Shown here: positions 8,410-17,079 of the stretch, piece by piece
How the letters are laid out: every line of letters begins with the position of its first letter
Position numbering within the stretch: position 1 is the stretch's first letter
Source of the DNA: Pseudoramibacter sp.
GTDB taxonomy: Bacteria > Bacillota > Clostridia > Eubacteriales > Eubacteriaceae
Length of the DNA: 64,000 bases
Assembly (NCBI RefSeq): GCF_022484225.1
Contig: NZ_JAKVLT010000001.1
Span: 558,001 to 622,000, forward strand
Reading direction: 5' to 3'
Program-made: the position numbers and the translations under genes
Notes under the pieces: generated by a model
Told to the model about the DNA's origin: nothing
What the model saw: only the letters and a program-made list of their open reading frames with translations
Databases searched by the model: none

Positions 8410-9321
8410 TTACAAGTTTGTTTCAGACGTGTAGTGTTTCAGCAGTTCGATGTACAGTCTGCCGAAGCGCCCCGGCCCCACCTTGCTGTGGGTGATGTAG
8501 CCGATTTCCATGGCATCGTCCACCAGCAGGGGCACCGCTGCGATATTGGCTCCGTTGAGTTCTTCGTTGATGACGCCGCTGCAGATGGTATAGCCGTTGA
8601 GGCCGATCAGCAGATTGAACAGCGTCGCCCGGTCTGACACAAGGATATCTTTCTGACTGTCCAGCGTGCTTAAAATCTCCTCGGAAAAGTAAAAGGCGTT
8701 GTGATCCCCCTGCTCATAGGACAGCCTCGGATAAGGGGCCAGGTCTTCCAGGGTCACCGCGTCTTTTTGCGCCAAAGGGCTCGCGGCGCTCACGAACACA
8801 TGAGGCTTCGCGGTGAACAGATGATGAAAGGTCAGTTCCTTCTCGGCCAGGGTTTTCCGCAGCACCTGTTCGTTGAATTTGTTGAGGTAGAGCACCCCTA
8901 CCTCGCTTTTCAGGGTCGCCACATCTTCGATGAGGGCGTAAGTCTCGGTTTCCCGGATACAGAAATGATAGGCGCCGCCGCCAAAGCGCTTCAGCAGCGC
9001 CACAAAGGCCTCTACCGCAAAAGAATAATGCTGGGTGGAGACACAGAACTGGCGCTTGGTGTGGGGTGCCTTAAAATAGCGGGCCTCGATGAGATCCGTC
9101 TGTTCGATGACCTGGCGGGCGTAACCGAGAAACTCTTCGCCCTCAGATGAAAGCAGCACCCCTTTGTTCGTGCGCTTGAAAATGGTGATCCCCAGCTCCT
9201 CTTCCAGGGCTTTGATGGCGGCGGTGAGGCTGGGCTGGGCAATGTACAGCTGCGCGGCGGCCTTACTCATGGTACCGGCTTCCGCCGTCGCCACCACGTA
9301 TTTAAGCTGCTGCAGGGTCAT
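8410..9321 (-). CDS. LysR family transcriptional regulator
   Basis: 303 residues. The N-terminal winged helix-turn-helix (LQQLKYVVATAEAGTMSKAA, then LYIAQPSLTAAIKALEEELG) is classic for the family, and a periplasmic-binding-like effector domain follows. GGAGG precedes the ATG. It follows the ThrE gene by 21 bases on the same strand, so it probably controls that operon or the MetE-like gene downstream, perhaps in response to an amino acid. No target site could be fixed. Confidence 0.9.
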   Translation of the reverse strand: MTLQQLKYVVATAEAGTMSKAAAQLYIAQPSLTAAIKALEEELGITIFKRTNKGVLLSSEGEEFLGYARQVIEQTDLIEARYFKAPHTKRQFCVSTQHYSFAVEAFVALLKRFGGGAYHFCIRETETYALIEDVATLKSEVGVLYLNKFNEQVLRKTLAEKELTFHHLFTAKPHVFVSAASPLAQKDAVTLEDLAPYPRLSYEQGDHNAFYFSEEILSTLDSQKDILVSDRATLFNLLIGLNGYTICSGVINEELNGANIAAVPLLVDDAMEIGYITHSKVGPGRFGRLYIELLKHYTSETNL

Positions 9322-9342
9322 AAATACCTCCTGATCCTTTGA

Positions 9343-10683
9343 TTAAGTGCAGTACCGGAACGCCTTGTCCGTGAAAATCCGCGCGAAGAGCAGACCCATG
9401 GGCAGGGAAATGATGATCATGATGGCCGCCGCAAACCACGACACCCCGGCCCGCAGGGACATGATCCCAAAATTGTAAATGGCGCGGTACAAATAGAGTC
9501 CAGGCACCATGATGACGATGGACGGCACCGTCAGGGAAATCCTCGGATAGCCGCTGTGCTTTTTGATCAGAGACGCCAGAAGGCCGGCGGTCAGGGCGCC
9601 GATAAAGGCCGCTGCCGCAGGGGGCATGGCGACCAGATCCACCAGTTCCAGACGCAGGGTGTTCGCCACGGCGCCGATGCACGCGGCAGTCGCCGCCATG
9701 GGCACCGCGCTGTTAAACATGATCGAGAAACCGAAGACCCCGCAGAAACTGGCGATGAGACGAAAACCCAAATGGGTCATGTTGCTGAGATGCAGCGTCA
9801 GGAAATCCTGGGGGTGCAGCCTGAGAAGCAGCGCCATGACCCAGGCCACCATCGTCGCCACCACCACGATGATGATGGCGTAGGCCAGGCGTTCCAGCCC
9901 GGAGCGCAGGTCGAGCTTCGCCATGTCGATCCCGCTGGTGATGAACGGAAATCCCGGAATGATGTACAGCATGGAGCAGATGTAGCCGGCCTCATGGACA
10001 CCGGCCACATGAAACAGGGCTTCGGCCAGACGAAAGCACAGAGCGTAGGTCAGGCACGATGCGGCGATGGATACGGCAATGTCCAGAAACAGCGTGAAGT
10101 GATGCTTGATGAGCTGCATCCGAATAAAATTGCCGATGCCCGCGGCGATAAAAGCCAGAATCATTTCCACCGGGCCGCCGCCGAGCAGAAAAGTAAAGCC
10201 GCAGCACGCCAGCGCCGCCGCCCAGCCGAGCTTGGTCGGAGAATAGTTGCCGTGCATGGCCTCAATTTGATCCAGGCGCTTGTGAATTTCATCCCCGGTC
10301 AAATGGGCTTCGAGATCCGGAAAACTGTCCACAAACTGTTCCATGCGGTGCAGTTTCGACGTGTTGACCCCGGTGTTGGCCAGGTTCAGGGACTGGGACA
10401 CGCAGTCCTTGCCGTCGAAGCAGTTGAAGCCGATGGACATCAGCCCCACGTCCACCGTGCAGGTGACTCCGAGTTCTTTGGAAAGCCGATTCATGGAGGC
10501 GCGCACCCGCCAGGCCCCGGTGCCGCAGGAGAGCATCATCAGACCGACCCGGCCGATGACCGATGCCTTCTCGATCAAATCCGCGTCCTTGATGATCACA
10601 TCGCTGCCCGTTTCGGTGTAGTCGTGCCACGGAATGGCCATGTGATTTTCTTCGATGATTTCGATGTAATCCGTGTCAGCCAT
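9343..10683 (-). CDS. threonine/serine exporter family protein (ThrE, fused YjjP-YjjB)
   Basis: 446 residues from ATG 10683 (GGAGG 9 bases upstream, overlapping the previous stop by 8 bases). The N-terminal half is the DUF1212/YjjP domain with a soluble head (residues 1-130) and about five helices. The C-terminal half is the DUF3815/YjjB domain with further helices. Corynebacterium ThrE has the same fused layout and exports threonine and serine. In this operon it is paired with an unknown cytoplasmic protein and a LysR regulator. Confidence 0.85.
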   Translation of the reverse strand: MADTDYIEIIEENHMAIPWHDYTETGSDVIIKDADLIEKASVIGRVGLMMLSCGTGAWRVRASMNRLSKELGVTCTVDVGLMSIGFNCFDGKDCVSQSLNLANTGVNTSKLHRMEQFVDSFPDLEAHLTGDEIHKRLDQIEAMHGNYSPTKLGWAAALACCGFTFLLGGGPVEMILAFIAAGIGNFIRMQLIKHHFTLFLDIAVSIAASCLTYALCFRLAEALFHVAGVHEAGYICSMLYIIPGFPFITSGIDMAKLDLRSGLERLAYAIIIVVVATMVAWVMALLLRLHPQDFLTLHLSNMTHLGFRLIASFCGVFGFSIMFNSAVPMAATAACIGAVANTLRLELVDLVAMPPAAAAFIGALTAGLLASLIKKHSGYPRISLTVPSIVIMVPGLYLYRAIYNFGIMSLRAGVSWFAAAIMIIISLPMGLLFARIFTDKAFRYCT

Positions 10684-11431
10684 AGATAATCGCCTCCGCC
10701 TTTGCAACATGGCGTTCGAGATTTTTCAGGAAAAGGGAATCGGGCAGAAAGATGCCCAGTTCGTCATACCGGTCGTCATGATCCAGTAGCGTATCCTGCC
10801 CGTAAAAGACATAGGCCTTGGGCAGCTGTTTTTCCAGCTCGATCATGAGGTCCCACACCGCTGAGTAGGCTTCGGCCTCGGTCTTCTTCGCCTTGACCGT
10901 GTCCGGCAGTTCCCGGATCAAAAGCACCCCGGTGCTTCTCCCGAGGACTTTCTGTTCTACGTCCATCTCTTCTGATCCGTAGTCGTGGCTGTAGCAGTAG
11001 GCCTGGGCAAAGAAAATGTTTTTCCGATCGCCGAGGGACTGATAGACTTTATTGAAATGCCGATAGCTCTTTTCGTGAACGGTGCCCTGATACGCCGGCA
11101 GCAGCTGCCCTTCTTCGTCCGTCATGATGATCGGGTTTTCCTTGCCGTCCGCATTGAATCGGTAGGGAATCAAATAGGCATTGCGCAGCAGATCGAACAT
11201 GGTGTTCTGGCTGATGGCCATTAAAAAGGCCGACATGTCCCGATGGATATACGCATTGAACAACGCCCGGGTGAACGCTTCCGGGGGCAGATCCACATCC
11301 TGGTCTTCACTGCAGAACAGGTAATGGCAGAAAGTGTCCTCCAGCTTCGCACACGCCCAGGGATCGTCCAGAATTTTTTGAAACAAGGCTTCCGCCTTTT
11401 CTTCGCGTGGAAAAATAGTTTGTTCCTGCAT
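10676..11431 (-). CDS. hypothetical protein, translationally coupled to the ThrE exporter
   Basis: 251 residues, acidic, without signal peptide or membrane helices. I do not recognise a family. A conserved-looking core includes RALFNAYIHRDMSAFLMAI and the C-terminal segment VWDLMIELEKQLPKAYVFYG. It overlaps the exporter start by 8 bases, which strongly ties expression of the two, so a role in sensing or handling the exported amino acid is possible but unproven. Confidence 0.7.
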   Translation of the reverse strand: MQEQTIFPREEKAEALFQKILDDPWACAKLEDTFCHYLFCSEDQDVDLPPEAFTRALFNAYIHRDMSAFLMAISQNTMFDLLRNAYLIPYRFNADGKENPIIMTDEEGQLLPAYQGTVHEKSYRHFNKVYQSLGDRKNIFFAQAYCYSHDYGSEEMDVEQKVLGRSTGVLLIRELPDTVKAKKTEAEAYSAVWDLMIELEKQLPKAYVFYGQDTLLDHDDRYDELGIFLPDSLFLKNLERHVAKAEAIIYG

Positions 11432-11541
11432 GATGTCTCACGCACTTCCCTTCTTGTTTTTTCCACCCTATGATAATCCTTTTGCCGCAAAAGAAAAAGA
11501 CATGATCAGATGTAAAATTCAGACGCCCGTTTTCAAAGCGC

Positions 11542-11567
11542 AAAAAAAGATGCCCGTCCTGGGCATC
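11542..11567 (-). terminator. terminator of yaaA
   Basis: A 7-bp perfect stem (11549-11555 with 11561-11567) and a 5-base loop followed by seven T on the minus strand, 10 bases after the yaaA stop codon. Confidence 0.8.
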
Positions 11568-11576
11568 GCAGATCCT

Positions 11577-12335
11577 TCACTCCTGGGGCTTCTTCTCGCG
11601 GATAAAAACAAATTCCGTATCGGACGAGCGGTCGGCATCAAAGTGATAGCCGCTCCCGTTAAACCCTTTGATCTGCTCCGGCTCGTCAGCGTGGATGCCG
11701 GCCAGAAACCGCACCATCTCGCCCCTGGCCATTTTGACGTAGACGCCTTTCTGGACGACCTTATCACCCTCCAGCTCGCCAAAAATACAGGTGATGAGCC
11801 GGTCTTCCGGCTGCAGATATTTTGCCACACATCGGGCATATTCCTTCGACGCCAGATTGATGATGATTCCGCTGTCGTCCCGCACTTCCCGGTAAAGGCT
11901 GTCGCCCCAGAAATCGTACAAGTTCTTATATTCGCCGACAGATGCCTTGGCCTGCATCTCCAGGCGGTAGGGCACCACACCGTCCATCGGCTTTAGGACG
12001 CCGTAAAAGCCGGACAGGATGCGCAGATGCTGCTGCACATACGCGTACTGACCGTCTTCAAAGACGGCTGGCGCCATATAGGTGTACTGGATGCCGTCAA
12101 AGGCCAGGAGCGCCGGCGTCAGGTTCCGCCGCAGATCCATGTGCGCAAACCGCTCGTGATTCTGCCGGGCGATCTTGTCGCTGCATCTCCAAAGGGTCTT
12201 CTGCTGTTCGTAAGTGAGGCGGCTGATCCAGTCTTTCAGCTTCTCCGCTTTTTTCAAAAATACAGGAAGCTCGGTACAGGCGAAGTCATCCGCATCCACC
12301 CGCATCTGCTTCGCTGGAGAGATGATCATCCTCAT
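11577..12335 (-). CDS. yaaA: YaaA family peroxide-stress protein (UPF0246/DUF328)
   Basis: 252 residues of the usual length. The family signature MRMIISPAKQM opens the protein; LAFDGIQYTYM and LRILSGFYGVLKPMDGV follow, then INLASKEYA and the C-terminal GFNGSGYHFD. In Escherichia coli YaaA lowers intracellular free iron during peroxide stress and binds DNA through a helix-hairpin-helix element. GGAGG lies 7 bases before the ATG. The gene is monocistronic, with its own terminator. Confidence 0.92.
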   Translation of the reverse strand: MRMIISPAKQMRVDADDFACTELPVFLKKAEKLKDWISRLTYEQQKTLWRCSDKIARQNHERFAHMDLRRNLTPALLAFDGIQYTYMAPAVFEDGQYAYVQQHLRILSGFYGVLKPMDGVVPYRLEMQAKASVGEYKNLYDFWGDSLYREVRDDSGIIINLASKEYARCVAKYLQPEDRLITCIFGELEGDKVVQKGVYVKMARGEMVRFLAGIHADEPEQIKGFNGSGYHFDADRSSDTEFVFIREKKPQE

Positions 12336-12396
12336 GCTAATTCCTCCCGGTCATGCTTCTTGACCATTTCATTTGTCATAATTAATATATTTGAAT

Positions 12397-14178
12397 CTAC
12401 TCCAGCGACTTCAGCGACGCGTTCATATCCACCCGCTTCACATGATGCTTGGTCAGAAGCACTACCAGGAAAACGAAGAGTTCCGAAATCACAAAAGCCA
12501 GGATATAGGTCACGGCGTGCATCTCGCCGAGCCCTCCGAATTCCAGTTTCTTGAAGATGAAATACAGAAAAGCCGTGCCGGCGGGAATGCCGATGAGGAT
12601 CCCAAAGGTCGCCATGATCACGATCTCGCGGTAGATGTACCCGTCGACTTCAGCCGCCTTGTATCCCAGAACCTCCAGTGTCGCGATCTCCCTGGTGCGC
12701 TCGCCGATGTTCATCGTGGTGATGTTGTACAGCACCAGCACCGACAGCAGCAGCGCGAACACCAATATCGCCAGCGCCACGGTATCGATCCCCTTGAGGT
12801 CCCCGACGCAGTCGTACACGCCGAGGCCGGCCATGACCAGAAGCGTCGAGCCGGTGATCGAGATGACGATCATCCACAGCCTGCCTTTGTACCTGAAGAT
12901 GTTCCGCCATGTCGATTTGTACTTAAAGCTCATGTGATCCCATACCGGCCTGATTTTTTCGAGCAGGATCTTGCGGCCCGGCTTCTGGGCTCTCGCGAAG
13001 AACAGCCCCACCGGGCGTTCCCTCACGGTTTTTCGTGCGACGATGCCTGTCACCAGCATCACGGCGGCGAACATCAGGACCGCGGAGATGATGCCCGTTG
13101 GAAGATAGACCCGGCCCGTCGCTTTTTCCGGCAGAAATACCGCCGTCCTGACCGCCTCATAGACCAGATCCGGAATGATCCTGACGCCGGCCGCAAGGCC
13201 GATGGCTTCCCCGATCGCGGTCGACGCCGCGGCAAAGCCCAGATATCTTGTGAGGATCTGTCCGGGCGCGTATCCCAAGGACATAAGGCATCCGATCCTC
13301 GGCCGGTCCTCATCGATGAGCCGCGACATATTGGTCAGCGTGAGGAGCCCAACCACCAGGATAAAGAACACCGGGAACACCCTTGCCAGCACATCCACGT
13401 TATCCATGATCTTTTTGATATAGGCGTATCCGTATTCCTGTTTAAGGGTCATAAAAACATAACCGTCCGTGTTGTATCCCGCAGCCTTCAGGTCTTTCTT
13501 AACCGCTTCCGTCTTTTTTTCTGCCTTATCGAGATAGCCGTCATCAAAGTACCCCGGCATACCATCGAATTTCAGATAGACGTCCGTCACCGGGAGCTGC
13601 CCCTGCATAAAAGGATTGTGATCCGCCGAGAAATACACGATGGTCTTCAGATATTTCGATCTGTTCATCTGATTCACGGTGCCCTCGGTCGACAGGATCA
13701 GCGGATTGAAGACGATCCCCGCAATCTTGTAATCCCTGCCGTTAACCGTGATCTGATCCCCTACAGCACGTTTGGCAATATGACTGCCGCTCTGCTCGAC
13801 CGCCACTTCATCTGCGTTTTCGGGAAATCTTCCAGCTTTTAATACAAATCTGTCGACTTTCCGATTAAAGTCAACGACCGACAGCCGGGTATCCGAGTCT
13901 TTCGTGTCAATCTCCGTCATGCTCGTGAGCGTGCCGCCCGCTTTTTTAAGAAGCGCCAGCTCTTCCGCTGAAAATCCCGCTGCGCTTTTGGATTTGATGA
14001 TGACGTCAGGAACGTTCTGCTTCTGATAGAGCTCGTCTATGGAATTCAGGATCTTCGGCGATATCCCGCTGATGCCCGTGACGAAGCAGATCCCGACCGC
14101 AATGATGAACAGCATCGCAATGAACCTGGACAGATTGCCGCGGACCGTCCGAACCATGTCTTTCTGAAAGGCTTTCAT
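12397..14178 (-). CDS. ABC transporter permease, FtsX/MacB-type
   Basis: 593 residues. One helix near residues 17-37 is followed by an extracytoplasmic domain of about 220 residues, then a group of helices (about 270-290, 310-335, 370-390) and a final FtsX-type helix set (about 435-460, 475-495, 520-540, 560-580). This two-block layout fits large FtsX-family permeases of Firmicutes. It starts 11 bases after the ATPase gene. Substrates of such pairs include antimicrobial peptides and lipoproteins; none can be inferred here and no two-component system is next to it. Confidence 0.88.
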   Translation of the reverse strand: MKAFQKDMVRTVRGNLSRFIAMLFIIAVGICFVTGISGISPKILNSIDELYQKQNVPDVIIKSKSAAGFSAEELALLKKAGGTLTSMTEIDTKDSDTRLSVVDFNRKVDRFVLKAGRFPENADEVAVEQSGSHIAKRAVGDQITVNGRDYKIAGIVFNPLILSTEGTVNQMNRSKYLKTIVYFSADHNPFMQGQLPVTDVYLKFDGMPGYFDDGYLDKAEKKTEAVKKDLKAAGYNTDGYVFMTLKQEYGYAYIKKIMDNVDVLARVFPVFFILVVGLLTLTNMSRLIDEDRPRIGCLMSLGYAPGQILTRYLGFAAASTAIGEAIGLAAGVRIIPDLVYEAVRTAVFLPEKATGRVYLPTGIISAVLMFAAVMLVTGIVARKTVRERPVGLFFARAQKPGRKILLEKIRPVWDHMSFKYKSTWRNIFRYKGRLWMIVISITGSTLLVMAGLGVYDCVGDLKGIDTVALAILVFALLLSVLVLYNITTMNIGERTREIATLEVLGYKAAEVDGYIYREIVIMATFGILIGIPAGTAFLYFIFKKLEFGGLGEMHAVTYILAFVISELFVFLVVLLTKHHVKRVDMNASLKSLE

Positions 14179-14189
14179 GAGCTTCCCCT

Positions 14190-14891
14190 TTACCAGTCCA
14201 CTTCATCGACAGACGCCGGTTCAGGATTCACCTCATCCTTGGCGATGGTGCCGTTTCGGATAGACAGCACCCGGTCCGCGATCCGCCTGATGGCGGCGTT
14301 GTGGGTGACGATGATGACGGTCTTCCCCTGCTTGTGGGACAGGTCAGACAGGATCTTCAGCACGGCTTTTCCCGTCTCGATATCCAGGGCTCCTGTCGGC
14401 TCGTCGCAGAGCAGAAGCTTCGGGTTCTTCGCGACCGCCCGGGCAATGGAAACCCGCTGCTGCTGTCCCCCTGACAGCTGGCCGGGAAAATGATCCTGAA
14501 ATTCTTCAAGTCCCACCATTTCTGCCGCTTTAACGGGATCTATGGCGTCCGGGCAGATCTCCGTGGCGAGCTCGATGTTCTCACGGGCGGTCAGATTCGG
14601 CATCAGGTTGTAAAACTGGAAGACGAATCCGATGTCCGCCCGCCTGTAAAGGGTTAATTCCTTCCGGTTCATGCCTTCCAAGTGCTTTCCGCCCACCGTC
14701 AGGCGCCCGGCTGTGACAGCATCCATGCCGCCGATCAGGTTGAGAAGCGTGGTCTTTCCCGCGCCGGAAGGGCCTAAGATCACCGTGAGCGATCCCTCCT
14801 CCAGCATGAAATTGACGCCGTGCAGTGCCGTGAATTTTATCCCGTTGGTATCGTAGGTTTTGCCAAGATCTTCTGCTTCAATAAATGACAT
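14190..14891 (-). CDS. ABC transporter ATP-binding protein, LolD/MacB-type
   Basis: 233 residues with Walker A GPSGAGKTT (about 39-47), Q-loop in FVFQFYNLMPNLT, signature LSGGQQQR, Walker B LLLCDEPTGALD and the switch His in IIVTHNAAI. The MacB/LolD subfamily works with FtsX-type permeases, which is exactly the downstream gene. AAGGA precedes the ATG. Confidence 0.93.
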   Translation of the reverse strand: MSFIEAEDLGKTYDTNGIKFTALHGVNFMLEEGSLTVILGPSGAGKTTLLNLIGGMDAVTAGRLTVGGKHLEGMNRKELTLYRRADIGFVFQFYNLMPNLTARENIELATEICPDAIDPVKAAEMVGLEEFQDHFPGQLSGGQQQRVSIARAVAKNPKLLLCDEPTGALDIETGKAVLKILSDLSHKQGKTVIIVTHNAAIRRIADRVLSIRNGTIAKDEVNPEPASVDEVDW

Positions 14892-14963
14892 CTCTTATCC
14901 TTTCGCGGTTCCTTTTGTATCATACCGTAATATTTTTAAAATTGTCAATTCTATTTCCCTTTC

Positions 14964-15013
14964 ATAAAAAACAAACTGGATGCCGCCTGTAAGGTACAGG
15001 TCAGCATCCAGTT
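14964..15013 (-). terminator. terminator after the secreted-protein gene
   Basis: A long stem (14974-14983 with 15004-15013) enclosing a second small stem, followed by TTTGTTTTTT on the minus strand. It ends the transcript of the gene at 15060-16006 and isolates the ABC operon. Confidence 0.7.
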
Positions 15014-15059
15014 GTTAAATGGCGCCGCTAGTCAATGTGTTCAGGATTCTGGGGACCTC

Positions 15060-16006
15060 TCATTTTCCTGTTTGTTCTTTTCTCATCATATCGCGGGCTT
15101 TCCAAATCGCATTCCAGTCCGTCTCGCCTTCATCCGTAAGGCCATTTTCTTGAGCATATTCATGGTTGTTAGACCATGTACTGTTCAAACCAAAAGAAAC
15201 CTCCGAAAGACCACCTCCGGCAAAAGTGACATATACGTTCTGTCCATTTGCTAATTTGCCGAGATCTTTTACAGCACCGTTGTTTTTGGGCCAAGGATTA
15301 TCCGCTGCAACACAATGACAGCTTCTCCAACCGAGTGATTATTCGGCTTGTATTCAAGCTTCCACTTCACGCTATTGATCTGCTCCACGCTCCAATCGCT
15401 TGATGTCCAGTCATCCGGCACATCAATATAGAAATAGTCGTTGCTGTAAGCGTGTCCACTCGAAGATGCAGCTGTTTTTTCAGCCACCGCATCATCTCTG
15501 CGTGTCTGCGCTTTTTTCTTGAGCGTATTCAATTTAGAAGTGCTGATTCCGCTGTCTTTCGCCGCATCGCAGGCTTTTTTGATTTCTTCGTCCGTCACTT
15601 TTTCTGCGGCAATCGGTGAGATTGTGATTTCCGACTTAACTGAAACTTTGCCGTCTTTGGAAATGCTGGTATCTGTGCTTGCGCCATCGACATTATATAT
15701 TGTCCCATCTTTTGCAATAGGAGAATGACTCACGGTGAACGTGTATTTTCCAGGTTTAAGTGCAATATCAGATGACGATGTGCCGCCATAAAAAGACTTG
15801 TTAACAGCGTTCCCCCGGACATCCTTCCCTTTTACGCGTATGGGAATTTTCGTCCCCTGCTTCGTATCCAGCCCTTCTGCATTGATCACGAGGGGGACAC
15901 TGTAGGTTTTCGACTGTTGACTATGTATATACCAGATTGCACCGCAGCAGAGTACAGCTGCCGCTATCACGGCCACTATGATTTTTATATTTCTGCTTCC
16001 GTTCAC
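15060..16006 (-). pseudogene. secreted/membrane-anchored protein, broken by one frameshift
   Basis: The first frame gives 245 residues: an N-terminal membrane anchor (about 7-25), a beta-rich domain (SVPLVINAEGLD, LKPGKYTFTV), a helical linker (about 130-175) and the start of a second domain (YFYIDVPDDWTSSDWS). It stops at 15269. The next frame continues without a break in sense from about 15302 (DNPWPKNNGAVKDLGKL, then VYVTFAGGGLSEVSFGL) to a TGA at 15060. Only CG stands where a full codon is expected at 15303-15304, so one base is missing. The restored protein would have about 315 residues. I do not recognise the family. A true mutation or a sequence error are both possible. Confidence 0.75.
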
Positions 16007-16060
16007 TTTTGCTTCCTCTCTATGTTTCTATTTATGATTATATCACATATACGCGGAGAT

Positions 16061-16351
16061 TTATAGTACTGACCGCCGCATGGTTGGATCTTCGATGTCC
16101 TCGATCCGGACGCCGCAGATTTTGCCCGTAATCTTTTCGCTGTCCGGATTCCATGCCGGAGATTCATCAAAAAATGTCTGATATGTTACGTCGGCAGCAA
16201 GCTGTCTTTGAATCCCTGTCTGATCGCAGCCGCAAAGCCAGCGGATCAGCTCGTCGACCTCGTCTTGGGTGCGCCCTTTTCGCTCTGCTTTTTTTACGAG
16301 AAGCCCGTATACTTTCGCGAACTTCATGGCAAATACTTTTTCATTATCCAT
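16061..16351 (-). CDS. DUF2200 family protein, slightly short at the C-terminus
   Basis: 96 residues matching DUF2200: VFAMKFAKVYGLLVKKAERK, GRTQDEVDELIRWLCGC and CGVRIEDIEDPTM. The family usually runs about 20 residues past this last motif, whereas this copy ends with RRSVL, so its last helix seems lost. GGGAGG precedes the ATG. No function is established for the family. It follows the dead NUDIX copy on the same strand. Confidence 0.75.
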   Translation of the reverse strand: MDNEKVFAMKFAKVYGLLVKKAERKGRTQDEVDELIRWLCGCDQTGIQRQLAADVTYQTFFDESPAWNPDSEKITGKICGVRIEDIEDPTMRRSVL

Positions 16352-16410
16352 TCGACCGCCTCCCGTTCTTCGATGAATTCCGGATGCTGCTTTAAGATAT
16401 TGGGAAACAA

Positions 16411-16811
16411 TTAATCAATAAGCCATCCGTCAACTAACTGCTTGTCTGCGGGCAGCCAGTCCACCGTCTGAAGCTGTTCCCGGCCCAGCCACTTCGCGCC
16501 GCTTCATGCTCCAGCAGCTCCAGCGCGCCGCTTTTCACCTGCGCCCAATAACAAGACAGCGTCAGATGAAAACCGGGATAATCCTGATCAATGACAGCGA
16601 TCAAATCTCCGACTTCAATCTCGGTGTTCAGCTCTTCTTTAATTTCCCGAACAAGGGCCTATTCCTGAGTTTCGCCCGGCTCCACTTTGCCCCCTGGAAA
16701 TTCCCAGCCGTCTTTAAATTCGCCGTACCCGCGCTGCGTGGCGAAGATTTTACCGTCTTTTTGAATCACAGCTGCGACGACTTCTATGTTTTTATTTGTG
16801 TGTGGTGTCAT
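16411..16811 (-). pseudogene. inactivated second copy of the NUDIX hydrolase gene
   Basis: From ATG 16811 the translation follows the intact NUDIX protein at 3351-3770 almost residue by residue (VVAAVIQKDGKIFATQRGYG, then GGKVEPGETQE). It then meets a TAG within the NUDIX box where the intact copy has Gln, near 16660. A second lesion lies near 16495, where two extra bases shift the frame in the EHEAAKWL region. After that the original C-terminus (LPADKQLVDGWLI) is still readable to a TAA at 16411. Two independent lesions make this a pseudogene rather than an error. Confidence 0.88.
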
Positions 16812-16838
16812 TTGAAGAACCCCCAGCAAACCTACTAG

Positions 16839-17039
16839 TTATTTCATGATACAGTTTTTCCAAGTTATTTCCGCGAATTCTCGATTTTCCCAATCAAAGT
16901 TAATATGTATCTCATTTGCATCGGCCGCAATAGCATTATCTACAATGTCAGCCACCGCTGCTTCTTCAGAATAACCAACCGAGCGAAGAGAATGCAAAAG
17001 CAGAGATGCCTGCGGTGTGGAACTAACATATCTTGTCAT
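16839..17039 (-). pseudogene. N-terminal stub of a GHKL/MORC-like ATPase
   Basis: Starting at ATG 17039 after a GAGAGGAAAAAG ribosome site, about 55 residues match the start of GHKL ATPases: ASLLLHSLRSVGYSEEAAVA followed by DIVDNAIAADANEI, the N-box helix that binds Mg-ATP. The rest (G1/G2 boxes, transducer) is missing and the frame ends in unrelated residues at 16839. Such ATPases are found beside Z1-domain and PD-(D/E)XK proteins in some defence loci. What remains cannot work. Confidence 0.72.
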
Positions 17040-17079
17040 GGCTTTTTCCTCTCTCTGCTTTGCATCAGCAAACAGGAAG

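Noticed and set aside
9556-10689. Long plus-strand open frame opposite thrE
   Set aside because: No recognisable motif and no ribosome site; antisense of a membrane protein gene.
12391-13842. 483-codon plus-strand open frame opposite the ABC permease
   Set aside because: The minus-strand product has the hydrophobic pattern of an FtsX permease and is coupled to an ATPase gene; the plus frame is Asp/His/Arg-rich noise.
16363-16410. Short coding-like piece (ILKQHPEFIEEREAVEWIM) between the NUDIX pseudogene and the DUF2200 gene
   Set aside because: It could be the end of a lost gene, but it is under 30 codons and matches nothing I recognise.
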